Below, piece after piece: positions 7,566 to 16,189 of a stretch of DNA of 64,000 nt (position 1 is its first letter; each line of letters starts with the position of its first letter). A model generated the notes under the pieces. It was given only the letters and a program-made list of their open reading frames with translations. It was not told the DNA's origin and searched no databases. The stretch is from Nostocoides sp. Soil756. Its GTDB lineage: Bacteria > Actinomycetota > Actinomycetes > Actinomycetales > Dermatophilaceae. Position numbers and translations under genes: made by a program. The DNA is taken from contig NZ_LMSE01000007.1 in assembly GCF_001428065.1 (NCBI RefSeq), forward strand, positions 77,037 to 141,036, read 5' to 3'.

Positions 7566-9059
7566 TCACCCACCGAGGAGGCCGACGACCGACCTCGCGG
7601 CGGGCTCGACGACGTCGAGGAGGGGGCGCGGGGCGACACCAATGACGAGCGACAGCACTAGCAGGGGTGCGATGGCCCACAGCTCGTGACCTCCGACGTC
7701 CGTGAAGCCACGGGAGGACGGCCCGAGGTCGCCGGTGAAGACACGTTGCAGGGTCCACAGGAGCACCCTGGACACCACGAGGATCCCGAGTAGCCCGACC
7801 ACGCTCCACGGGACGGCGGCGATGCTGCCGGTGAAGATCTGGAACTCGGCGACGAACCCGGACAGCGCGGGCAGCCCGAGCGAGGCGAACGCGGCCACGG
7901 CGAACAGCCCCGTCGTGCGCGGCGCCGGCCCGGCCAGCCCTCCGAAGCGGTCGATCTCGTAGGTTCCCGAGCGGTCGAGGAACACACCGGCGATCAGGAA
8001 CAGTGCCGCCGTGACCAAGCCGTGGCTCACCATCTGGGTCACCGCGCCGGACACAGCGATGCTCCGCGCCTCCGTCGTCCCCGACGACACGACCCCCGCC
8101 GCACCGACGGCGAGGACGACGTACCCCATGTGGTTGACCGACGTGTAGGCGATCATCCGCTTGAGATCCTTCTGGGCCAACGCGACCAGGGCTCCCCACA
8201 GCACCGACACCAGCCCGACGACGAGCACGACCCAGGCCCACGCCCGCCAGGCCTCGGGCAGCAGGACCATCCCCAACCGGACGAACCCGTAGGTCCCGAG
8301 CTTGAGCAGCACCCCGGCCAGGACCGCCGACCCGACCGCGGGAGCGTCGGTGTGCGCAGGCGGCAGCCAAGTGTGGAACGGGACCGTCGGCGTCTTCACG
8401 GCCAGCCCGAGGAGGATCGCACCCAGCACCGCGGCCGCCACGGTCCCGCCACCGGCGAACGGGTCCTGCCGGGCGAGCTCCAGCATGTCGAACGTGTGCG
8501 GGTCGGCGGCGAGGTACAGGCCGATGAACCCCGCCAGCAGCGCGAGGGAGCCGAGGAAGGTGTAGAGGAAGAACTGCAGGGCCGAGCGGGCGCGGTCTCC
8601 GTGGCCCCACCCCGCGATCACGACGTACATACCGACGATGGACAGGTCGAAGAAGACGAAGAACAGGATGAGGTCCGCCGCGGCGAAGACGCCGAGACAC
8701 ACCGTCTCCAGTGCGAGGAAGAGGGCGGCGCGGCTGCGTGGGCGGTCCGGGTCACGCACCGAGTACACGGCGCAGGCCAGGAAGACGACGGCGGTCATCG
8801 CCACGAGCGGCAGCGACAGCCCGTCGAGGCCGACGTGGTAGCTCGAGTCCACCCCGGGGATCCAGGGCACCTGCTCGTCGAAGGCCAGGGATCCGTCGGC
8901 CGGGGTCTCGTAGCGCCACCACAGGACCCCGACGAGCGCAAGCTCAAGAACGGACGCGAGCACCCACCCCCACCGGGCGGCCCTCGGACCGACGCCGGGG
9001 ACGAGCAGCAGCAACGCCGCCACGAGCGGAAGAAACACGGTCAGCGAGAGCACGGTCAC
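7566..9059 (-). CDS. nuoM: NuoM-like antiporter-like subunit
   Basis: 497 residues, about 14 predicted TM segments. It carries the well-kept NuoM signatures FHTWLPPAHTDAPAVGSA and LLKLGTYGFVRL, plus a TM Lys in AQKDLKRMIAYTSVNHMG. The GTG at 9059 overlaps the nuoL TGA (GTGA). A longer frame runs upstream through nuoL, but that part has shadow-frame composition and is not translated protein. Proton-channel residues appear intact, unlike the quinone-site residues of the neighbouring NuoA, B/D and H relatives. Confidence 0.9.
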   Translation of the reverse strand: MTVLSLTVFLPLVAALLLLVPGVGPRAARWGWVLASVLELALVGVLWWRYETPADGSLAFDEQVPWIPGVDSSYHVGLDGLSLPLVAMTAVVFLACAVYSVRDPDRPRSRAALFLALETVCLGVFAAADLILFFVFFDLSIVGMYVVIAGWGHGDRARSALQFFLYTFLGSLALLAGFIGLYLAADPHTFDMLELARQDPFAGGGTVAAAVLGAILLGLAVKTPTVPFHTWLPPAHTDAPAVGSAVLAGVLLKLGTYGFVRLGMVLLPEAWRAWAWVVLVVGLVSVLWGALVALAQKDLKRMIAYTSVNHMGYVVLAVGAAGVVSSGTTEARSIAVSGAVTQMVSHGLVTAALFLIAGVFLDRSGTYEIDRFGGLAGPAPRTTGLFAVAAFASLGLPALSGFVAEFQIFTGSIAAVPWSVVGLLGILVVSRVLLWTLQRVFTGDLGPSSRGFTDVGGHELWAIAPLLVLSLVIGVAPRPLLDVVEPAARSVVGLLGG

Positions 9060-10942
9060 CTCACGACGAGGAGCAGGACGACGCCGAACGCGACGAGCGC
9101 GACGGCCTGGACGTAGTACTGGTGCAGCTGCCCGGTCTGCGGCCGCCGGGCCGCCCTCCCGGCCCGCCGGACGGCACCGGCGACCGCGAGGACCGTGCCG
9201 TGGATGCGCTTCTCGTCCACGGTCCCCGTGAACGACGCCACTCGGCGCGCTGCCGTGGCCACCCCGACGACGCCGGCCGATATCCTCCGGTCGATGCCGT
9301 CCAGCGACTGCGCGAGCAGCACGGTCGGGCGGACCACGAAGTGGTGGACCGCACGCTCCACGCCACCCCAGGTCCGCACGAGGCCGACCCACCGGCCGTC
9401 GCGGCCGACGGGGCGCCACCAGAGCACGGCGATGACGAGCACCGAGAGCACACCGCTGCCGGCCATGCCCGACGCTCCGGGCTCGACGAGCTGACCCCCG
9501 ACCACCTCTTCCACCCGCTGGGCGACCGCAGGGACGGCAAGAGCGCCCAGCAGCACCGCGGCCGTCGCCAGGACGGCGATCGCCGCTGCCAGCGAGCGGG
9601 GCACCCCTCCCCGGGCCTTCTCCTCCGAGCCCCGTAGCTCCCGGGCCCGTTCGGCCTCGCCCGGTCCGACGGGTGCCCACAGGACCCGCAGGACGACCCC
9701 CGCGTACGCGGCCGACAGCCCGGCGCCGACGACGGCGACCAGCCCGAGCACGGTGGACCGCTCGAAGGCCGCGGCCAGGACGAGGTCCTTGGTGGCCCAC
9801 AACGCCAGCGGCGGAACGCCCGCGAGCGAGAGCAAAGCGACGGTCGCCGCGACCCGCACCAGCCGCCACTCCCCCACGGCGCCGCGCAACCCGTCCAGCG
9901 CCTTGGTGCCGAGGGCCGAGAGCCAGGCCCCGGCGGCGAGGAAGAGCGCGGCCTTCGTCGCGGCGTGGGCGACGAGGTGAGCCGTTCCCGCGGTCGTGGC
10001 ACCGAGCCCGGCGGCGAGGACGACGAACCCCAGCTGGGCCGACGTCGAGGCCGCAAGGAGCTGCTTCAGGTCGCGCTGCCCCACCGCGACCAGCCCGAGG
10101 GCGACCGTCGTCAGGGCGCCCGACCACGCCGTGGCGGACCCGGCCCACGAGGTCGACAGCAGCAGCGGGTTCAGGCGCAGCAGGAGGTACCCACCCATGG
10201 CGACCATGGCGGCCGAGTGCAACAGCGCACTGACCGGCGCCGGACCGTCCATCGCCCGGGACAGCCAGAAGGCGAGGACGAGCTGGGCGGCCTTCCCGAG
10301 CGCTGCGACGAGCACGCCGGCAGCCAGGACGTCCCGCCACCCGGATGGTGTGGTCGCGAGGTCGGCCAGTCCCAGTCCGGCACCCCCTGCCAGGGCCGCT
10401 GCCGCCGCGACGTACAGGCCGAGGTCGGCGGCCCGCGTCGTGAGGAAGGCGGTGAGGCCGGAGGCCACCCGTCGCCGCTCCTGCCACTCGAAGCCGATGA
10501 GGGCGTACGAGGTCGCGCCCATGACCTCCCAGGCGAGCAGGAGGGTGGGCAGTGTCGCCGCCGTGACGGTCAGCAGGGCGCCCGCCGTGAAGACCAGCAT
10601 CAGGCCGTGGAAGCGGTGGCGTGACTCGCGGACGTCCGCCGAGCCGCCGAGCAGCGCGAGGGTCGCCACGACCGACACGACGGGCGCGACGACCGCGGCG
10701 AGGCCGTCGACCTCCAGCGCGAGGTCGGACCCCGCGAGGAACGGCACCCCGACGGAGGGCCGCATGGTCGCGACGACGGCGGCGAGCAGGCTCGTCACCG
10801 CGGCGACGCCCACCCCGACCGCTGCGGCCACCCGTCCGCGTGCTGCGGAGGACGGCGCGAGCACCAGCATGCCTCCCGCGGCCGCGGGCAGCACGACGAG
10901 AGCCCAGAGGGCGGTCTGCGCGAAGGTCATCCGGTCGAGCAC
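9056..10942 (-). CDS. nuoL: NuoL-like antiporter-like subunit
   Basis: 628 residues with the NuoL core (YALIGFEWQ, SRAMDGPAPVSALLHSAAM, LKQLLAASTSAQLGFV). The C-terminal 150 residues resemble the NuoL amphipathic arm and last TM helix. The GTG at 10942 begins just after the nuoK stop at 10944. An ATG at 10930 is an equally possible start. It is the largest membrane-arm subunit and stop/start overlap couples it to nuoM. Confidence 0.9.
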   Translation of the reverse strand: MLDRMTFAQTALWALVVLPAAAGGMLVLAPSSAARGRVAAAVGVGVAAVTSLLAAVVATMRPSVGVPFLAGSDLALEVDGLAAVVAPVVSVVATLALLGGSADVRESRHRFHGLMLVFTAGALLTVTAATLPTLLLAWEVMGATSYALIGFEWQERRRVASGLTAFLTTRAADLGLYVAAAAALAGGAGLGLADLATTPSGWRDVLAAGVLVAALGKAAQLVLAFWLSRAMDGPAPVSALLHSAAMVAMGGYLLLRLNPLLLSTSWAGSATAWSGALTTVALGLVAVGQRDLKQLLAASTSAQLGFVVLAAGLGATTAGTAHLVAHAATKAALFLAAGAWLSALGTKALDGLRGAVGEWRLVRVAATVALLSLAGVPPLALWATKDLVLAAAFERSTVLGLVAVVGAGLSAAYAGVVLRVLWAPVGPGEAERARELRGSEEKARGGVPRSLAAAIAVLATAAVLLGALAVPAVAQRVEEVVGGQLVEPGASGMAGSGVLSVLVIAVLWWRPVGRDGRWVGLVRTWGGVERAVHHFVVRPTVLLAQSLDGIDRRISAGVVGVATAARRVASFTGTVDEKRIHGTVLAVAGAVRRAGRAARRPQTGQLHQYYVQAVALVAFGVVLLLVVR

Positions 10943-10943
10943 C

Positions 10944-11246
10944 TCATCCGGCCAGGTCCGTCGCCGAGTCGGTCATGTCGCTGCCGCGGTGGCGATGGAC
11001 GAGTGTGGCGACCGCGAAACCCATCGCCATCTCGACCGTCATCGCGGCCAGGACGACGAGGAGGAGGACCTGGCCGGTGGGGTCCGGGGCGAGGAACCAC
11101 CACATCGCCCCCGCCGCCAGGAGCACGGCGTTGACCATGACCTCGAGGCCCATCATCACCATGACGACGACCTGCTGCGAGATCGCGCCGTAGAGTCCGA
11201 CCGCAAAGAGCGCGGCCGCGACGAGGAGGACGGTCTGGAGGGTCAT
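10944..11246 (-). CDS. nuoK: NuoK-like subunit
   Basis: 100 residues with three TM helices, the normal NuoK size. The two buried glutamates essential for proton transfer in NuoK are present: Glu35 in MMGLEVMVNAV and Glu72 in MTVEMAMGF. The ATG at 11246 overlaps the nuoJ stop at 11243. Retention of these residues suggests the proton path is under selection although the redox arm is absent. Confidence 0.92.
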   Translation of the reverse strand: MTLQTVLLVAAALFAVGLYGAISQQVVVMVMMGLEVMVNAVLLAAGAMWWFLAPDPTGQVLLLVVLAAMTVEMAMGFAVATLVHRHRGSDMTDSATDLAG

Positions 11247-11815
11247 CGACCCACCCCTCCCCGTTCGGGGTCGCGCGGCGGCCGGACGTCGAGGTCGTCA
11301 CCGAACCGGTCGTAGCGGGTGCGACCGGCGGCCAGGACGATCCCCCCGACGATGGTCGCGACCATGACGGGGCTGACGACGACCATGACGAGCATCTGCT
11401 TTCCCATGAGGGCCTCACCCAGCGCGGCCGTGACGTCGGGCGACGGGACGCCACGGCGCACGGGCCACGGCACGAGCAGCGCTCCGGCGCCGAGGACGAC
11501 GAAGGCGGCGACGGACACGGCGAGGGCGGCGCGCTTGTCGTGGACCATCGACATCGGCATCAGAGCCGGGTTCATCCCCATGTACATCACCATGTAGACG
11601 GCCATGACCGCCATCTCCATGACCATCATGAGGACGGTGACGACGCCGACGTAGTTCTGCTGCAGCAGCAGGAGCGAGAGGCCGACGGCGACGAAGGACA
11701 GCGCGAGGGCGTAGGTGGCGCGGGCCATCGAGTCCACGACGAAGACGAGGACCGCGGAGGCGACGGCGAGGATCCCGAGGACCCAGAAGCCGATGTCGAC
11801 GAGCACCCCGATCAC
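11243..11815 (-). CDS. nuoJ: NuoJ-like subunit, methionine-rich
   Basis: 190 residues with five TM helices. The GTG at 11815 overlaps the nuoH TGA. The usual NuoJ stretch after the YVG motif is replaced by an exceptionally Met-rich segment: 12 Met within residues 63-90 (for example MMVMEMAVMAVYMVMYMGMN), ending in MPMSMVH. Met-rich membrane segments bind Cu(I) in some copper proteins, and this island also carries copA, copZ and csoR. Whether the Met run binds metal is untested. Confidence 0.88.
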   Translation of the reverse strand: MIGVLVDIGFWVLGILAVASAVLVFVVDSMARATYALALSFVAVGLSLLLLQQNYVGVVTVLMMVMEMAVMAVYMVMYMGMNPALMPMSMVHDKRAALAVSVAAFVVLGAGALLVPWPVRRGVPSPDVTAALGEALMGKQMLVMVVVSPVMVATIVGGIVLAAGRTRYDRFGDDLDVRPPRDPERGGVGR

Positions 11816-12756
11816 CCCCGCACCGCGACGACGACGGCGACGACGAGGTCCTGGACGAGGACGGCGGGCAGCAGGACGACCCAGCCGACCTCCATCAGCC
11901 GCTCCGGACGCACCGACGGCAGGGTCCGCCGGGCGAGGACGAACAGCGCGAGGAGCACACTGGCCTTGACCGGGACCCACAGCCACCCGGGGAGCGCCGG
12001 TCCCGCACCGCCACCGAGGAACAGAGGGACGGCGAACAGGGCGCCCGCCGCGAGCAGGGCGTAGCGGCCCGCCTGCGCCAGGAGCCGGTCGACCCCGCTG
12101 AGCTCGGCGAGCACCCCACCGGCCAGGTCGTGACCGGCCGGGACCGCGAAGGGACCCCACACGGAGAAGGCGACGACGCCGAGACAGTAGACGGCGAACG
12201 CGACCGGCATCCACACGACGAACCAGAGGCCGGACTGGGCCGCCGCCACGTCACCGAGCCGGAGACTGGCGGCTCCGACCGCCGGGGCGACGAGGGCGAA
12301 CATCAGCGGCAGCTCGTAGGCCAACGCCAGGGCCAGGAAGCGGTACCCCCCGACGAGGGAGTGCGCCGAGTTGGCCCCCCAGCCGAGGAGCCAGACCAGG
12401 GCCCAGACGAGAACGTCCATGGTGTTGAACCACACGATGCCGACGTCGAGGTCGGACACCACGTGGTCGCCGAAGGGGACGACGGCGACCATGAGGAGGG
12501 CGGCGACCACGAGCCCGCTGCTTCCTACGCGCCACACCAGGGTGTCGGCCGACAGCGGTGCGCGGCGCCGCTGACGGAGCAGACGGGCCGTCTCGTCGAC
12601 CACACGGGTCAGGCTCGGCCGCAGGGGAGCTCCCTCCGACCTCGCCGCCAGGACGCCGTCGAGAGCGACGGCGCCAACGGCCAACGCGAGCAGGGCTGCG
12701 GCCCACAGGAGAAGACCCGGCAGACCGACGGTCGTGAGCGACGACGCGTCAGACAT
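11812..12756 (-). CDS. nuoH: NuoH-like subunit with altered quinone loop
   Basis: 314 residues, eight predicted TM helices. The motif NSAHSLVGGYRF...AYELPL matches NuoH. The acidic loop that normally reads PFDLPEAE...EYSG and lines the quinone chamber is PFAVPAGHDL...AELSG here (residues 202-220), so the key Glu residues are lost. The ATG at 12756 overlaps the stop of the NuoB/D-like gene (12749). The protein probably anchors the module but is unlikely to support normal quinone coupling. Confidence 0.87.
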   Translation of the reverse strand: MSDASSLTTVGLPGLLLWAAALLALAVGAVALDGVLAARSEGAPLRPSLTRVVDETARLLRQRRRAPLSADTLVWRVGSSGLVVAALLMVAVVPFGDHVVSDLDVGIVWFNTMDVLVWALVWLLGWGANSAHSLVGGYRFLALALAYELPLMFALVAPAVGAASLRLGDVAAAQSGLWFVVWMPVAFAVYCLGVVAFSVWGPFAVPAGHDLAGGVLAELSGVDRLLAQAGRYALLAAGALFAVPLFLGGGAGPALPGWLWVPVKASVLLALFVLARRTLPSVRPERLMEVGWVVLLPAVLVQDLVVAVVVAVRG

Positions 12757-13846
12757 CGACGACCTCCCGGACCGCTGTGGCGCCCAGACTGGCGACGACG
12801 AGCCGCGCCTCCCCCACGTCGAGCCCGGTGACGAGAGCCGCCACCGTCTCGGGCCCCACGAGCTCCGCGCTGGAGACGTCGGCGCCCTCGCCGCTCGTCG
12901 CGGCCCGAGCCCGGTCGGCCAGGACGAGGAGCCGGTCGTGGCAGTCGCCGACGAGCCACTCCGGCACGTGGAACCCCGGTGCGGACTCCGCCGTGACGTG
13001 GCCGGCCCCCGCCAGCGACCACCGCAGCGTCCGGGAGCTCTCGATCCGGCGGCGCAGGGCCGAAAGGACCGTCACGGCGACCTCGTCCCGGCCGTCGAGC
13101 GCCGCGTCCCTCGCCCGTCGGGCGCGGGCGGCACCGTCCGGCCACCCGGCAAGGTCGAGCATGGCAGCGAGGTCATCACAGCGCCGGGCCCCCACCAGGG
13201 CCGCACCGACCTCGGCGGGGGCCCCTACGGGCACGAAGGACCCGGTGGCGGCCACCACGAGGTCCCCGTGCAGGACCAGGTCGAGGACCAGACCGGCCGG
13301 CCACGCGGGCAGGACCGGACCCAGCCGCAGCGGCAGCTCGTCCATCTCGAGCCCGTCGCGGTCGTGCTCGGACGCGCCGGCGAGCGGGATCCCGTCCGGC
13401 GCCATGTCCATTTCGCCGTGGTCCATCTCGCCGTGGTCCATCTCGCCATGGTCCATGTCGCCGTGGCCTGTGGAGTCGTCGGCGCGTGCCGGGTCGCCAC
13501 TCGCCGACCCGGACCGTCCGTCGGCATCCGTGCGTTGTGTCCCGTCGTCCACGAGGTCCAGCACCGCGGCGTCGAGCACGTCCGCCACGGCGGCCGCGCT
13601 CTCGGCGCGGCCACGGGCACGAGGTCCCGGCATGGCATCCCAGTGTCGCTCGACGATCTCGGCCATCTCGCCGTCCGCAAGGCCGGTGACGACGAGGACG
13701 TCGGCGGACGCCGGCGAGAGCGCCAGTCGCCACCCTCGGGCGCGCACGGCCCGTTCCACAGCGACCCGGACCTCCCACGAGCCCGGGCACTCGACGACGA
13801 GGACACGCGCGGCGCGGACGGCCCGTCGTGCGAGCCAGGACCTCAC
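12749..13846 (-). CDS. Degenerate NuoB-NuoD-like fusion with His/Met/Asp repeats
   Basis: 365 residues from GTG 13846, which overlaps the nuoA stop (GTGA). Residues 1-90 resemble NuoB (SPASADVLVVTGLADGEMAE, then WDAMPGPR) but lack the Cys pair and further Cys ligands of iron-sulfur cluster N2. Residues 127-148 are four HG(D/E)MD repeats, a likely metal-binding linker. Residues 165-365 look like a shortened NuoD: the N-terminal strand LPLRLGPVLPAWPAGLVL corresponds to the quinone loop, but the quinone His is absent. It fills the genomic slot of nuoB-C-D. A structural plug or regulatory scaffold seems likelier than an enzyme. Confidence 0.7.
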   Translation of the reverse strand: MRSWLARRAVRAARVLVVECPGSWEVRVAVERAVRARGWRLALSPASADVLVVTGLADGEMAEIVERHWDAMPGPRARGRAESAAAVADVLDAAVLDLVDDGTQRTDADGRSGSASGDPARADDSTGHGDMDHGEMDHGEMDHGEMDMAPDGIPLAGASEHDRDGLEMDELPLRLGPVLPAWPAGLVLDLVLHGDLVVAATGSFVPVGAPAEVGAALVGARRCDDLAAMLDLAGWPDGAARARRARDAALDGRDEVAVTVLSALRRRIESSRTLRWSLAGAGHVTAESAPGFHVPEWLVGDCHDRLLVLADRARAATSGEGADVSSAELVGPETVAALVTGLDVGEARLVVASLGATAVREVVDV

Positions 13847-14184
13847 ACCCACCGCAGCGCCCCTTCCCGCCAGGCCCAGGCGACGGCCACGAGAAGCGCA
13901 CCGAGGAAGACGAACATCTCGGTGACGGCGCTCGCGCCCAGGTCTGCGACGACGACCGCCCACGGGTACATGAAGAGCATCTCGACGTCGAAGGCCAGGA
14001 ACAAGAGCGTCGCGAGGTACCACCGCACGTGGAAGCGCGAGAGGGCATGGGCGTCCGGCTCCCAGCCGGACTGGTACGGCAACGGGCGGAGCGCACCACG
14101 CCACGGCACGAGCAGCCAGTGGACGGCGTACACGACGGCGACCCCGCCGACGGCGAGGATCGCCATCGCGAGCAGGCCACTCAT
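13843..14184 (-). CDS. nuoA: NuoA-like subunit
   Basis: 113 residues with three TM helices. The FDVE motif (residues 65-68, LAFDVEMLFMYPW) of NuoA is intact. The loop motif usually YECGxEP reads YQSGWEP (37-43), so the conserved loop Cys is a Ser. The ATG at 14184 overlaps the stop of the upstream histidine kinase (14181), placing the nuo module in one transcript with the two-component system. Confidence 0.9.
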   Translation of the reverse strand: MSGLLAMAILAVGGVAVVYAVHWLLVPWRGALRPLPYQSGWEPDAHALSRFHVRWYLATLLFLAFDVEMLFMYPWAVVVADLGASAVTEMFVFLGALLVAVAWAWREGALRWV

Positions 14185-15311
14185 GTCCGCACCGTCGCCC
14201 GGGTCGGCAGGCGCACCTCGAGGGTCGCCCCTCGACCCGGTCCACCGCTCTGCGCGGTGATGGAGCCGCCGTGGGCGTCGACGATGGCGCGGCTGATGGT
14301 CAGACCGATCCCGGATCCGCGGTCGGTGCGGTCGCGGGCGGTGTCCCCCCGGTAGAACCGCTCGAACACGTGGGGCAGCTGGTCGTCACCGATGCCCTCA
14401 CCGTCGTCCTGGACGGTGATGACGACCTCCTCGGCGTCGACCCTGCTGGCGATCCGCACGTGGCCGCCGCCCGGGGTGTGCCTCACCGCGTTGTCCAACA
14501 GGTTCGTCAGCACCTGTCCGAAGCGCTGCGCGTCCACCCGCACGGTCGGCGCCGGACCCGCCTCGTCGACACGTTCGAGCGAGACCGCCTTGTCCTCGAA
14601 CCGGGGCCGGACGGTGGCGACGGCGGTGTCGACCAGCCTGGCCACCGGGACCTCGCGCAGGTCGAGGGAGAGCCGGCCCTCCTCCGCGCGGCTCACGTCC
14701 TCCAGGTCGGCCGCCAACCGGGACAAACGGATCACTTGCTGCGCCATGATCCCGCTCGTGTCCGGCCCCCACGTGGCGACGCCGTCGTCGAGCGCCTCGA
14801 GGTAGGCCGAGCAGGTCGCCAGCGGCGTGCGCATCTCGTGGGCCAGGTCCGCCAACAGCCGGCGTCGGGTGTCCTCGGTGGTCTGGAGGCGCATCGCCAT
14901 CTCGTTGAAGGACTCCGCGAACACGTCGAGCTCCGCACCCGCCCCGGTCGGTGCCACCCGCCGGTCGTAGCGGCCGCCGGCGATCGCGCGAGCCGCCGAC
15001 GACAGGTCGTCCAGCGGGCGACGCAACCGCCGGGCCATGACCCAGGTGACCACCCCCGCACTGACGATCGCGATGAGGAACGCGACCCCGAAAGCCAACA
15101 GGCTGGAGTCGAGGTAGGCCCGCTCGACGTGGTCGACCTGGCTGTCGTTCAGCGACCCACGGGCCCGCAGCAGGTGCGCGTGGAAGAGCGGGGGCCCGAG
15201 GACTGCCGCGACCACAGCAGCCGTGACCACACTGGCCACGAGCACCCCGAGCTGCGCGAGCATCAGTCGCGTCGCGAAGCCGTCCCACCGTCCGATCCGG
15301 GGCGCGATCAT
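14181..15311 (-). CDS. Sensor histidine kinase
   Basis: 376 residues. TM helices near residues 20-40 and 75-95 bound an extracytoplasmic loop of only about 35 residues, followed by HAMP, a HisKA domain with phospho-acceptor His in DLAHEMRTPLA, and an HATPase domain with the N box (LLDNAVRHTPGGG) and G boxes (DDGEGIGDD, GSGIGLTISRA). The ATG overlaps the regulator TGA (ATGA). The short sensor loop suggests sensing within or near the membrane. Location upstream of nuoA and beside copper genes suggests an envelope, redox or copper cue; this is inferred. Confidence 0.9.
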   Translation of the reverse strand: MIAPRIGRWDGFATRLMLAQLGVLVASVVTAAVVAAVLGPPLFHAHLLRARGSLNDSQVDHVERAYLDSSLLAFGVAFLIAIVSAGVVTWVMARRLRRPLDDLSSAARAIAGGRYDRRVAPTGAGAELDVFAESFNEMAMRLQTTEDTRRRLLADLAHEMRTPLATCSAYLEALDDGVATWGPDTSGIMAQQVIRLSRLAADLEDVSRAEEGRLSLDLREVPVARLVDTAVATVRPRFEDKAVSLERVDEAGPAPTVRVDAQRFGQVLTNLLDNAVRHTPGGGHVRIASRVDAEEVVITVQDDGEGIGDDQLPHVFERFYRGDTARDRTDRGSGIGLTISRAIVDAHGGSITAQSGGPGRGATLEVRLPTRATVRT

Positions 15312-16000
15312 GACGGGAGCATCCGGTAGCCGACCCCGCGGACCGTCTCGACGAAGCGCGCCTCGCCCGCGTCGTCACCGAGCTTGCGCCGCAGATGGGC
15401 GACGTGGACGTCGACGATGTGCTCGTCCCCGACCCAGGCCGGGTCCCAGACCTCGTCGACGAGCTGCCGCCGCGCCCAGGCGTACCGCGGTCTGCTGGAC
15501 AGGACCTCGAGGAGGTCGAACTCGGTCCGGGTGAGGTCGACGAGGTGTCCGCCCAGGAACACCTGCCGCGCTCCCGGGTCGATCTCCAGGTCACCGAACA
15601 CGCGGGTGTCGGCGCCGTCCGGGACCGGACCGCGCCGGGGTCTGCGGAGCAGCACGTGGACCCGGGCGACGAGCTCGCGCACGCTGAACGGCTTGGTCAT
15701 GTAGTCGTCGGCCCCCACCGAGAGTCCGACGATCCGGTCCGTCTCCTCCGACCGCGCCGTGAGCATGAGGATGTAGCAGTCGCTGAAGGTCCGCACCTGA
15801 CGGCACACCTCGATCCCGTCGAGTCCGGGCAGGCCGAGGTCGAGGACGATGACGTCCGGCGCCGTCTCCCGCGCCGTGCGGACGGCCTCCGGACCGGTCG
15901 TGACCCTCTGGGTGCGGTAGCCGGCGCGTTCCAGGTAGGTGCACACCATGGCGGCCAGGGCCGTCTCGTCGTCGACGACGAGCACACTGGCCGGTGGCAT
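15308..16000 (-). CDS. OmpR/PhoB-family response regulator
   Basis: 230 residues from ATG 16000, with an in-frame GTG at 16018 as alternative. The receiver domain has the acidic pair VVDDE, phospho-Asp in VIVLDLGLPGLDG and Lys in DDYMTKPFS. The C-terminal winged helix ends with the typical VRGVGYRMLP. It is the first gene of the leftward ten-gene operon that includes the nuo module. The intergenic region 16001-16189 faces a divergent lipoprotein gene and contains tandem TGAACCTG-like elements near 16100 that could be its binding site. Confidence 0.92.
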   Translation of the reverse strand: MPPASVLVVDDETALAAMVCTYLERAGYRTQRVTTGPEAVRTARETAPDVIVLDLGLPGLDGIEVCRQVRTFSDCYILMLTARSEETDRIVGLSVGADDYMTKPFSVRELVARVHVLLRRPRRGPVPDGADTRVFGDLEIDPGARQVFLGGHLVDLTRTEFDLLEVLSSRPRYAWARRQLVDEVWDPAWVGDEHIVDVHVAHLRRKLGDDAGEARFVETVRGVGYRMLPS

Positions 16001-16189
16001 CTCGTCCGGAGCAGGCACGTCGCCAGTCTGTCGGACCGGCCACCGGGACGACGAGGGCCCGGGACTGCGCGCCACCATCCTTCGTCGATTCTTCATCGAA
16101 CCTGAACCTGCGGCTGAAACGCTCGATGCCCGCCGACCGGGGCGGCCAGCCGCCACCGATCTCGACCCCGAGCCCTGGAGACGCCACTC

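Noticed and set aside
7566-10487. A single 973-residue protein covering nuoM and part of nuoL
   Set aside because: Residues before the GTG at 9059 are the shadow frame of nuoL, with Arg/Gly-rich composition. The true nuoM starts at the GTGA overlap.
13395-13465. Short regular repeats resembling a CRISPR-like or minisatellite array
   Set aside because: They are the codons of the HG(D/E)MD repeats in the NuoB/D-like gene, with no spacers.
6148-14184. An ordinary complex I operon
   Set aside because: No nuoC, E, F, G or I is present, and the NuoB/D equivalent lacks catalytic residues, so NADH:quinone activity from this operon alone is not supported.
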